A stretch of DNA of 64,000 bases from Pseudorasbora parva (Eukaryota; Chordata; Actinopteri; Cypriniformes; Gobionidae): contig NC_090186.1 of NCBI RefSeq assembly GCF_024679245.1, forward strand, positions 33,988,946 to 34,052,945, written 5' to 3'. The stretch's first letter is position 1. Each line of letters begins with the position of its first letter. Made by a program: the position numbers and the translations under genes. Shown piece by piece: positions 38,751 through 48,900 of the stretch. The notes beneath the pieces are model-generated. The model saw only the letters and a program-made list of their open reading frames with translations. It ran no database searches and was not told where the DNA came from.

Positions 38751-39614
38751 GGAACTCCATTTCTATGATTATTTTATGGTCCTTTGTCATTTTAGAGTTT
38801 GACAACCCTAGTCATGAATCACTTTCATAATAATTGAAACCTCAATACTGTGAGTAAATGATTTACATGTTTGCCTTTAATGTCACTAACTGTACAAAGA
38901 CCAATAAGCAACATAATAACAAACACAATATTAAGTCATTTTGGTACACAGACATTTTTGGACAGCCAGTCGATCTAATACTAATTCAGGCTAAACCAAG
39001 AACCAAAGAAATGTTCAAACCACCCGACAACCTCACAGTTTCTAGTTTCAGCAAGACTTGGATAAAATTAACATAACACCTCTATCATATAACATTTGCC
39101 AAGCTATGAAGTTGAGAACAGATAAGAAAATCTCAGCTGAAGTTCTGCTAAAGCCGTCAGGGCCTGTTAGTGAGCCAGTATTTTACGTAACGGCAGTGTA
39201 AGGCTTAAGTCAGTGAGTCATGAGGCAAGTCAAGTGCTTCCATTGAATATAGTCACGCTTAACCCTGAACTGCTCCTTCAAAGAGAGACGCCAGCTGTCA
39301 GAATGTCAAACGGAGCAATGTAAAAAAATAAAAAATATGACAAAATTAGCAGCACTGCATTCATTTAAAGAGAAATTACTATACTCTTCTTATTAAATAT
39401 TTATTTTATTGTTTCCGGTCCAAATATCTAAACTATTATTAAATCAAGATGCATTTACTAGATGAGTAAAATATTTTTTTTTTGTTTTCTATGGGGGAGG
39501 GGAAGGGTGAGTTTTTTCTTAAAACCCAATAGGGTAAAAAATGATCGTATTTCTGTTTGATAAAAACAAGAAACGAGGAAATGAGAACAAGATCATTTGT
39601 TTGCAGTGTGAAGC
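38751..39614. other. Intergenic span, no gene seen
   Basis: No supported gene or recognised element. Confidence 0.45.
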
Positions 39615-39745
39615 ATATCTAGCCTGACGTGGTCATACTCAATTCTAGTCAGAATATGAGTCTGAAACTGCTCCATTGGGCTGTGATTATGAGAGGCGTG
39701 TTTCAACCGAACCAGGAAAGACATAAATTGGATAGACCTACAGAC
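39615..39745. repeat. Dispersed repeat, partner of 17836-17957
   Basis: TTCTAGTCAGAATATGA, TCCATTGGGCTGTGATTATG and AATTGGATAGACCTAC are the reverse complement of blocks at 17836-17957. It ends exactly where Tc1 family C homology begins, so one element may have inserted in the other. Confidence 0.65.
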
Positions 39746-40095
39746 CTCCAATTCATGAAATTGTCTAGCTATGACTTCTTGTTCCACAGGAGTTTAAGTT
39801 TCAGGAAACACAAAGGCCAAATGCAATAAATAGTTTATCACAAAGAGTAAATCCAAAGAATATAGTTTTGATGTGCAACAAAAGATTGTTGAGCTTCACA
39901 AAATAGAAATTGGCTGCAAGAAAATAGCTATAGCATTGAAAATCCCCATTTGCACCATCTTGGCAATAATTAATAAGTTCCAACCAACTAAAGGTGTTAC
40001 AAGTCTGCCAAAAGAGCCATTTGTAGATCCCAAGCCATCCTATGACACTCTTCTTTCAGACAAATACATTTGGAGTTATAAAATAAAAAAATGTC
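39746..40095 (+). mobile_element. Tc1-like element, family C, 5' fragment
   Basis: Nearly identical to 36193-36425. It keeps about 50 bp (TTCTTGTTCCACAGGAG onward, 39775-39825) that are deleted in the other copy. It encodes the helix-turn-helix part of a transposase (QQKIVELHKIEIGCKKIA...AIINKFQPTKGVTS) and stops before the catalytic core. Confidence 0.8.
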
Positions 40096-40134
40096 CTGGC
40101 TAATAATGGCTTGGATTAGCGTAGCTGGTGTGAC

Positions 40135-40529
40135 ATATGACTTCAGACATATAGCGTACATGTTTTAAACCGCATGAGGTGTTTAACTTTCTTTGTAAGT
40201 GAATATGGAAAGCAGTCTGGCAGCAGCTAGATATTTTACTTGTAAATATGGATATTTCTCGTACACAAACCCATTGATTCGCTTCAGAAGGCCTTTATTA
40301 ACACCCTGAAGCCATGTTGATTATTTTGGATGGATGCACTTTTTTGGTCTTCAGATTTTCGGCCAACCATTCACTGCCATTATAAAGCTTGGATTAGCCA
40401 GGATTTTGTTTTTTGTTTTTACATAACTCTGATTGTATCTGTCTGATAGAAGAATATACCTTGGGTGGCTTGAGGGTGAGTAAATCATGTTTTTTTTTTG
40501 TTTTTTTTTTGGGTGAGCTAACCCTTTAA
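40135..40529 (-). mobile_element. TTAA-ended element, right part
   Basis: Ends TTGGGTGAGCTAACCCTTTAA at 40529 and contains TTGAGGGTGAGTAAATCATG just inside, the same sub-terminal arrangement as at 42440-42482. Left terminus not found. Confidence 0.65.
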
Positions 40530-41005
40530 GAGCCTGAGCAATTTGAACTTAAACTTGTGCACAAAAGTTACAGAGCAACTTTCAATATACTGTGTGAAAA
40601 AAAATATTAGGCCCTACTCCACAACTCTAACCTGTATGTATAAGAACCGTCTGTGAGACGGTGTGAGCACCCTTCCTTTAATGTGGTTTCTTTGTTGCCG
40701 TCAGTCAGATGTTTTTTTTTTTTTTTTTTTTTTACACAAGGCACATCATTAGTATCTACGGTGAATCCAGAGGTATGCCGCTGTTGTATTTTACTGTGCT
40801 GTAATCATCACCAACCATTAAAGACTTCTCTGCACCTACAAAACATAATTGAATGTTTTTTCACATACACATGTAATATCTTAACCTGCTTTTTACGTTC
40901 CCAAACATAACCGATTGCGTTTATGTGAACTTGTGTGTTTTTGACTTAACCCTGGGTGTATTTGATCATTTAAGCACAACCCGTGAAAGAGAAAGGGTTC
41001 TCTTT
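40530..41005. other. Intergenic span, no gene seen
   Basis: Contains a T-run of about 22 at 40711-40732. No gene supported. Confidence 0.5.
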
Positions 41006-41665
41006 TTAAATGGTCAGTTCACCCAAAAATTTTATTTATGTCTAATTACTTACCCTAATGTCGTTCGACACCCGTAAGACCGTCGTTCGTCTTCAGAACA
41101 CAAATGAAGATATTTTTGTTTAAATCCGATGGCTCAGAAAGGCCTCCATTGACACCAATGTCATTTCCTCTCTCAAGACCCATAAAGGCACTAAAGACGT
41201 CGTTACAAAGCCCATCTCAAACAGTGGCTCTACAATCATTTTATGAAGCGACGAGAATAGTTTTGTGCAAAAAATAATAATAAATAAGGACTTATACAGT
41301 GATGGGCCGATTCAAAGCAAGGTTTCGAACGGTTATGAATCAGCATGATTCATGATTCGCCAATATCACATGATTTTAGCAGTTTGACACGTGACTCAAT
41401 TCACGTGAGTCAATACGCTGATTCATAACTGTTTGAAACTTTGTTTTGAATTCGGCCCATCACTATATAAGTCGTTATTTAAATTTTTTGTGCACAAAAA
41501 ATATTATTGTCGCTTCATAAAATGATTGTAGAGCCAATGTAGTGAGATGGGCTTTGTAACGACGTCTTTAGTGCCTTTTATGGTTCTTGAGAGAGGAAAT
41601 GACATTGGTGTCAATGAAAACCTTTCTGATCCATCGAGTTGCAACAAAAATATCTAAAAAGTTTA
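41006..41665. mobile_element. TTAA-type foldback element
   Basis: The left arm (CACTAAAGACGTCGTTACAA near 41190, CATTTTATGAAGCGACGAGA near 41240) is mirrored by the right arm (TCGCTTCATAAAATG near 41512, TTGTAACGACGTCTTTAGTG near 41556). Both arms converge on a second hairpin around the ATTCATGATTC core (41340-41430). The left terminus TTAAATGGTCAGTTCACCC is a mutated TTAAAGGG type. The right terminus is eroded. Confidence 0.8.
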
Positions 41666-42171
41666 GAATGAAATGACTTTAAAAATGAATGCAGAATAAT
41701 GGCATTATAAAATGGATGCATAATAGGTAACCAATCAAGGTAAAACAATATTTAACAAAATCCATTCCATACTAGATAGATAGGCCTACATATCTACTAG
41801 TAGAAATTTCACTAGTGGGCAATGAAACGAGTGAAATGCTGACACGTCTTTATTTTCTTTTTTGGAAGTAGATATTATATTTCTAGATTTTTGAAATACA
41901 TTATTTTTTTAAATTATTTTTTTTATTAATATGTCAAGTCATTTTAACTACAAATTTCTACCATTGGTGGAAAACAGATAAGAAAGTGACAAAATAAGAC
42001 AATATTGCCCCTTTCCCAAGGCTGTAGACGTAGACAAGGTGACCTACTCAATTAGACACTCTACAGGCATTTACAGCTCCCGCTGAACCTACTGGAATGG
42101 GAAAACCATCTCTGCATATGGTTTCATTAATCATTAAGTCATTATGTTAAGCTGTTAGATGGAAATCACTC
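41666..42171. other. Intergenic span, no gene seen
   Basis: No supported gene or recognised repeat. Confidence 0.45.
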
Positions 42172-42482
42172 TTAAAGGGATAGTTTTTTTATTTACTCAC
42201 CCTTAGGTTGTTTCAAACTTCTATGCATTTCTTTGTTCTGCTGAACGCAAAATATGATATTTTGAAGAATATGGGGAACTAAACAGTTGATGGACCTCAT
42301 TGACTTTCATAGTGTGGAAAAAAAACTAAAATGGAAGTCATTGGGGTCCATCAACAGTTTGGTTAGCAACAATCTTCAAAATATCTTCTTTTGTGTTCAG
42401 CAGAACAAAGAAATTCATTTAGGTTTTTAAAGGTGAATAAATGATGACATAATTTTCATTTTTGGGTGAACTATTCCTTTAA
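42172..42482. mobile_element. TTAA-ended foldback MITE
   Basis: Left end TTAAAGGGATAGTTTTTTTA; right end TTTGGGTGAACTATTCCTTTAA ending at 42482. The arms are inverted copies almost to the centre (TTGATGGACC...CATTGACTTTCATAG against GGAAGTCATTGGGGTCCATC). Its right TTAA (42479-42482) is also the left TTAA of the next element. Confidence 0.88.
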
Positions 42483-43091
42483 AGGAACCACCGTTTTTAG
42501 AAATAGGACTTATTCAACTTCTTTCCTTAATTTAGGCAAATGCATTTTTGTCTAGTTCTGTTTTTGTTTCGCAGGGTCGTCGCTAGCTTAGCTTAGCATA
42601 ATGAATGGAATCCTATGTTGTCAACTAGCATATCCGGAGTAAAAGTGATTTAAAAAAACCCACCTAATCACTTCTTGTGGCCTGCATATTCACAACTAGT
42701 ACAAATAGTGATGCTGATCAAGACTAGGCGATTTCCTAGGCAGATATTGACTTGGGACTATATTATGGAGAAGCAAAAGTGAAGCACTGCTACTTGGGCG
42801 CCAAGATATCACGGCTCTCATCCTCACCTCCTCTGGCTGTTGAGTGATCGCATTGTGTTGTCACCCTGATGTCTCTGCTTCCAAGCAGTGTTTTTTTTTT
42901 TCTCTCTCTCTTTTACTCGGGACATGCTAGCTGGCAACATAGGATTCCATTCATTATGCTAAGCTAGCGGCAACCCTGCTAAACTAAAACAATGCATGCA
43001 CTGAGACAAAAATTGCATTTGCCCATATATCTAAATGTAGGAAAGAAGTTGAATAAGCCCTATTTCTGAAAATGGTGGAGTGTTCCTTTAA
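42479..43091. mobile_element. TTAA-ended inverted-repeat element, abutting the previous one
   Basis: Left end TTAAAGGAACCACCGTTTTT then AGAAATAGGACTTATTCAAC; right end reversed TTAAAGGAACACTCCACCAT then CAGAAATAGGGCTTATTCAA, giving arms of about 100 bp. A second inner inverted pair (GCTTAGCATAATGAATGGAA at 42590 and ATTCCATTCATTATGCTAAG at 42944) lies further in. Non-coding. Confidence 0.88.
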
Positions 43092-43184
43092 GTTAAATTT
43101 TGGCAAACTGCATTTGAGGCACACAAAAAATAAAAAATAAATTAAATTCTCTGGTCTGATTTAAACTCGTTAAACTCTTCAGCC

Positions 43185-43290
43185 TGAATGCCAAGCACTG
43201 TGACTAAAATGGCTCAACACTGAGCTAATACTGTACCTACAGTGAAACATGGTGATAGCAGCATCATGCTGTGGGGATGTTTCACTTAGA
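43185..43290 (+). mobile_element. Tc1-like transposase fragment
   Basis: The short segment GTGAAACATGGTGATAGCAG CATCATGCTGTGGGGATG encodes the conserved Lys-His-Gly..Ser-Ile-Met-Leu-Trp-Gly strand that follows the first catalytic Asp in Tc1 transposases. Nothing recognisable lies on either side. Family membership is not certain. Confidence 0.6.
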
Positions 43291-43662
43291 AAATAAGCCT
43301 TATGTTTACAGATAATTTTGGCAACCTCCAGGACATTTTTGAGTACATTTATATAGAAAAAGCAGCAAACAATATAGCATTTCAATCTTAAAAGGCTGTA
43401 CTTTTCAAGCTGCATGCTTCTAATTAAGGGCTGAAATTAGTTTCTTAATCATATTCACATATTAAAAATGTTAAACACCCAAGAACACTGTGGCCCATTC
43501 ATCAGGGTTTAGTAAAGCTTGAACACACCCATGTTTTGGGCATATGAAATGTTGCATATTAGTAAGCTAGGTCATACAGTCCTAAAAAAGGAAGAATGCA
43601 TCCACCTTTTTCTTTTTGGGGTTAAAAAAGGACATAACATTATGCTATGTGATGATGGTTAG

Positions 43663-44263
43663 TTAAAGGTACAATATGTAAGATTTTTGAATTAAAATAT
43701 CAACACAAAAAAAAAAAATACTAGAACAATGTTATATATTTAGTTGACTTGTATACTTACATTATCGTGCATATACTGTACTTACAGACAGTGTCCGTGC
43801 GTCGCCTATCAATGACATCATACCCACGCGTTACCTTCGATTTCCGTTTTTATTTTGTAGAAACCATGGAAACACCAAAGACACTTTAATATTATATTAT
43901 GTTTTTTATTAGACAGGTGAGCATCTGTTTAGATTCATCAACAGAAAACAGCGCTGCATTACCCCACATACGCATGACCGGAAGAATAATAATAAAAGCT
44001 ACACTGCTTTCGCTCAAGCGCCCTCGTTCTGCTCCAATGTTCAACCCTGCTTCATACTACAGCAATGTTAATAAATCTTTAATACAGTACATTAGCTCAT
44101 TCATGAATATGATTTCTGCCCGAGTCCCATCGGATTCTTTTCCACCGGCTGTAGGGTGAAGACAACAACTTCCATGATTCCACAAAATCAAGGCGCCATC
44201 AAGGTACACCTTTGTTTTGAATAAGTGACCTCTACTGGCAAAAATGACATATTGTGCCTTTAA
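43663..44263 (+). mobile_element. TTAA-ended element, copy 1 (partner 54751-55430)
   Basis: Left end TTAAAGGTACAATATGTAAG; right end ATGACATATTGTGCCTTTAA. Internal blocks ATGAATATGATTTCTGCCCG, TTCTTTTCCACCGGCTGT and CCTTTGTTTTGAATA are shared with the copy at 54751-55430 in the same order. The 86-codon frame inside is not conserved between copies and is not called. Confidence 0.85.
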
Positions 44264-45264
44264 GGTTATATTACCGTTATCGCAATCGTGTAATCTAAGT
44301 CGAACATGTCCTCAATGTGTAGTACATTTTCAAATGACATCAATACTACAATGCTCCGCAATACTATAGCAAACACAGTTTATCTCCATCTCAATGACAT
44401 TCCCACTAATGTAGTATATTCAGTGAAAAAGTGGGTTTTCTCAAGCTGTGATTAATGTAAGCTGCTGTAAAGCTGTTTATTTGATGCCAGAATCATGGCA
44501 ATTTGTCATTGTAAATCTACTAGTGAAAGAAAGCTGGTTAGAGGACGCGGAGTCTAACAGCTGGATGAGGGGGTGATGCACTGAGGGGTAAAACATCCGC
44601 AGGAGCTCCCTACTATAAGCAACGGTTGCCATGGCAACGCTGGGGGAAATTAGGTGTTAAAGGAGTATCTTGTTATGCACAAAAGCACCAGTAATTTTGG
44701 TTTGTAAGTTAGACAGTAGATATATACAGTCATCAGAGTGTGGAAACATTGCATACTTAAGTGCTTTTTGTAGTATTTTATGACATACCAGTCATCAAAA
44801 TATACTATAAAACCACTAGTGTGTGTGCGTGTGCCCGTGTTTAAAATGTGTGACTAATGTCCTGTAATATCCGATGGAATATTTAATGTCTTTTTTTTTT
44901 TTTTTTTTTTGCATGTGTCCATTTTAGAAATGCTGCTCCACCAGTTCGGTTTAATATCAGTTAACTGTGGCAGTACCGAATCTTAAGTTTTAAAGCAGCT
45001 TGCTTTGTAACACCTTCCCAGCATCTGAAATGTGGGACTGCAGCTTCAGCGCCCTGGGTGGAATTTAGAGACAGAATGATGATTTCAAAGGAAGCTTATT
45101 CAGCTGTAACAATCCGATGAGGAATTCAGTCTCAGGTGGTGGTGGAAGTTTGCAGTCGGTCTCTGAGCAAGAGGGGATTTTCCAACCTCTATTTATTTCC
45201 TTTAAGCTTCACTGCTTCTAACAAAAAATCATTTGCCCGTGTGCATTCGTAGTTTCAAGGTGTG
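44264..45264. other. Span downstream of the LRR gene
   Basis: No supported gene. A T-run is at 44891-44910 and a TG-rich patch at about 44818-44840. The part from about 45200 upward may still be the 3' end of the LRR transcript. Confidence 0.45.
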
Positions 45265-45270
45265 TTTATT
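45265..45270 (-). promoter_or_regulatory. Candidate polyadenylation signal for the LRR gene
   Basis: AATAAA on the minus strand lies 483 bp beyond the LRR stop codon. A second AATAAA occurs at 45192-45197. Either would give a 3' UTR of about 0.5-0.6 kb. There is no direct proof of use. Confidence 0.35.
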
Positions 45271-45752
45271 ATGTATATACTGTATACATCATATAGATAA
45301 ATAATTGTAAACGTGGGTTTAATGACAAATAAAAATGCAGCAGTTATACTCATCTATACTAACATTATTTAGATGGATTATATGTTGAAAGCGTCTTCTA
45401 TGTAGATGCTGAAGGACAATATATTGTATATTGTAAAATATAATGTATTGGATAATATATAATTATATAAGAGTTACATTTGTTCTGTATTAGAAATAAC
45501 AGATGCACAGTTCTTCCTTAGTTTTGTAAGATGTCTGAGAGACTCTCCAGGTGGTCTGAAACAGTCGACTGGTATGGGTGAAAATTATGATTATCTGCAG
45601 AGCAGCAGTGCTATCATTAACCTGTCAAAGTCATTGTGGTTGGAGTTATTTGAAGTGTCACCATTCAATTGCACAAAATATCACACGGTTATCAAGCTGT
45701 GCTCCAAACTTTTGGAGGTCGCTTGTGATATGATATCAGATGTGAGGATTTT

Positions 45753-45943
45753 CTAGGCCCTGCAGGGAAGGTCCTCAGATTTCAGCTGGTGAATGGGCCT
45801 ATCACGGAACTCTTCTGGGCTACTGCACCGAAGTCTTTGCAGAGGAGAATGATTGGCCCTCGTCTGGGATACGTAATGTACCAGCGAGTTGATGCTGCAG
45901 TCACATTTCCATGGGTTATCCTGCAGATACACCTCCTTCAACC
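45753..45943 (-). CDS. LRR gene, last coding exon
   Basis: Acceptor GATTTAG ends at 45944. The exon encodes the final repeat and the C-terminal cysteine cap, ending Leu-Pro-Cys-Arg-Ala and TAG at 45753-45755. The reading frame continues exactly from the previous exon. Confidence 0.93.
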
Positions 45944-48900
45944 CTAAATCAATCAGAGATGTCAATAACATGTTAGACTTAACAGATAGGAATACATTTG
46001 TTTTCCTGTTTTCGACCACACACTATAGAATTTTTGAAGTCATTATACCGTATTATGTACCTCTGTTTAAGATCTGTGGATCCTACATCCTGACATAACA
46101 TCACATGAAAAACCGAGGTGCGTATACAATGTTTTCAGAATTTTAAGGTAAAGATGAATCAGTTGAATGATTATTTTATAAGCAAAGTTTCCAGCAAGAG
46201 TCTTCTGCTTTCTCAGTCGAATGAGCCAGATTACTGACTCTTACCTTTTGTCTTTAATGGCTCTTGGGCCCTGTTTAGCGCACTTCTCATAATCTTTAGC
46301 CCCCATCTAAAAAGAGTCAATCCCAGAGACCCTTCCCATGTTAAAATGGCCAAAATTACAGCTGAAAAAAAATATGTTTACAGCCTGGTACAAAAAGTGG
46401 TTTTGGTCTATATAGCTAATTTCACCTTCATGACAACTTTGAGGGGGGATCATTTTTTTTAAACTCATCCATTTAAATTATATTCAGATACTGCATAATT
46501 AACGGTGTGGGCACTTTGAGTGACAGGTGGATTGTACCTCAGCTCCATCCACGTCTCGCCTCTTTGCCCATTTTCAGTTGTCCGTGACGCACGATGAAGC
46601 ACTGCCAAGATGGCCCACTTGCCAAGAAGCCCACTTTGGGCTTCAAAAATGCTCTTCAGAAACCCGTTTTATTCAGTCTGTTTTCGAGTACCTCTAGAAA
46701 AGTGGTCAAAAGTAGACAAACTCGAAACGTTTTACACCACTTGATGCGATCAACTAAAACACATCTTAATACCAGGTGTAAACAGGGCCTAGGAGCCCCT
46801 GTCCCAATCATTGAATAGTTATGCTGAACGGAGTACCACTGGACTTGACTGCAGCGACCAAACAGCAAATTCAAAATAAAGAATCGTGCTAAATATACAA
46901 CCGAGTCTCCTGGTTTTTCGCTTCTGAGTTTCCTACACCTGCTAGCAATTATCTTGAGAAACCCATATTCTTTTCTATTACATTGTGCTCCATCTAGATA
47001 AACACAGAAGCATGTCTCATGGTAACACCCCCTAAGAAACAAGTCAGATGTGTCGGGAACCTTAATCCAGCCTAATATGGTGTTTCCTTAGAACTGATAG
47101 TAAGCTAGTCATTCGGGCAACCCATCTACTAGGTTTTAAATATTCGATTTTGAAAATCCTAATTCTTACCTTGCATGTTGGCTAGCATGTTGCCATCAAT
47201 GGCATGAAGTCGATTCCCACTTAAGCCCACATGAGTAAGTTTAGGTGTATGGCGGAATACGTCAGCTGGCAGGCTCTCAATTTCATTCTTTCTGATATAA
47301 AGCTCCTGCAGATTGGAAAGACCTTCTAGTGTGGACGCAGTAAGTGTGGAGAGCAAATTGTTGTCCAGCACCAGCATCTCAAGACCAATCAGGGGCCCAA
47401 AGGTCCCAGCTTGAATATTATTCAGCTTGTTGTTGTCCAAGTTGAGAAAAAGCAGCTCTTCAAGTCCAACAAAGGCTTTGGGCGAGATCCTTTGGATGCG
47501 GTTCAAAGAAAGGTCCAGAACTTTAAGGGCAATCAGAGGCTTGAATACATTTGGTGGGAGAGCAGTGAGGCCGTTTAAGGGCAGATCCAGCTCTGAGAGG
47601 TTCCTCATGCCAATAAACATGTTAGGTTTCAGGCTAGCTATCTGATTCTGGCCCAGCATGAGGAAGCGTAGGTTTAGGAGATCTTTGAAGCCCTTTACTG
47701 GAAGTTTGGACATTCTGTTTCCTTGCAGATTCAAAAGCATCAATCGCTGGGCACCAGCAAATGCTTCAGGGTGTATTGATTTGATTGAGTTTCGCTCCAA
47801 GTTTACGCTTTCGATTTTTGGGACTGAGCTCAGGATGTTGTTTGGGAGGTCCTGTAGAAAATTTTCACCTTGAAAATAAAGAAACAAAATGAAGCAAAAG
47901 AGGATGGTTTGATTGGTGATGATGTAGCAAACATCGCTATGTTCATACTAAGGGTTAAGAACTTGAGTGCAAACAGTCAGGTCCCGGAAGTTTTTTTTTT
48001 TTTTTTAAACAATCATATTTAGCAAATTCCTGGTGAAAAACTACATGAGCCTAAAAAAGAAAGTTCCAGCAGTCAGAGAAACAAAACATGCAAATCATGC
48101 CAAAAAATCTCTTTACTTCTTGCCCATTTCCATCAAGAACTGCAAATAAGGCGATAGCCAGTCTACTTATGCTCTCAAAGTACTTAAATATTTGTAATAT
48201 GAAATATGTTGTTTCTATTTATGTCATCAACATCTTTAAATCAATAATTGTGTATTTTCCATTGTTTTTAATTAGGGCCCGAGCACAGATGGTGTAAGGA
48301 CCCTATTGTAATAGCTCAGCCTGTCATTCTCCTTTTCCGAAATGGATCGCATTTTTGAGGGCCTAAACATGCTTGAAAACTCAAGAAACTTTGCACATGA
48401 TATGGGTTTCAGAATTAGGTATGACAAAATCTTCAAGTATGAAATTTGGTAGACACATGTAACACCCCAATACCAACAAAAAAAGTCCCTGGGAGTAAAA
48501 TCTGAACAGGAAGTGATATATTTGGAATTTTCTCTGCCAGATTTTTGCTATTTCCAGACGCTGTACTTTAACAGGCTCCTCATAGCGATTTCATAAGATC
48601 AACATCGTATTTGGTCAGTCTTCTCTAAAAGCCTTTGTGACATCAAATTGCGCAGATTTTGAGTTTTCCCTGAAGGGTGTGTCCATGGAGGCCTGACAAA
48701 GTTTGATGTTTCGCCATGAAACAGAAAGTTGTTGTAATTTGGGCATACAATATGTGATCTGCCTCAAACTTAACATGTTTTATTAGAGTCCTGGCATGAA
48801 GATGTCTTCAGGTCAGGACTCTAATAAAACATGTTACGTTTCTATATTCAATATTCAATAAGTTTCTATATTTAAATATTCAGTTACAGACATAGTGCCA

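Noticed and set aside
46656..47042. 128-codon minus-strand frame beside the LRR exons
   Set aside because: It lies in the second coding intron and overlaps an inverted-repeat element; the LRR exons on either side join in frame without it.
47427..47873. Plus-strand frames opposite the LRR exon
   Set aside because: Antisense shadows of a conserved repeat array.
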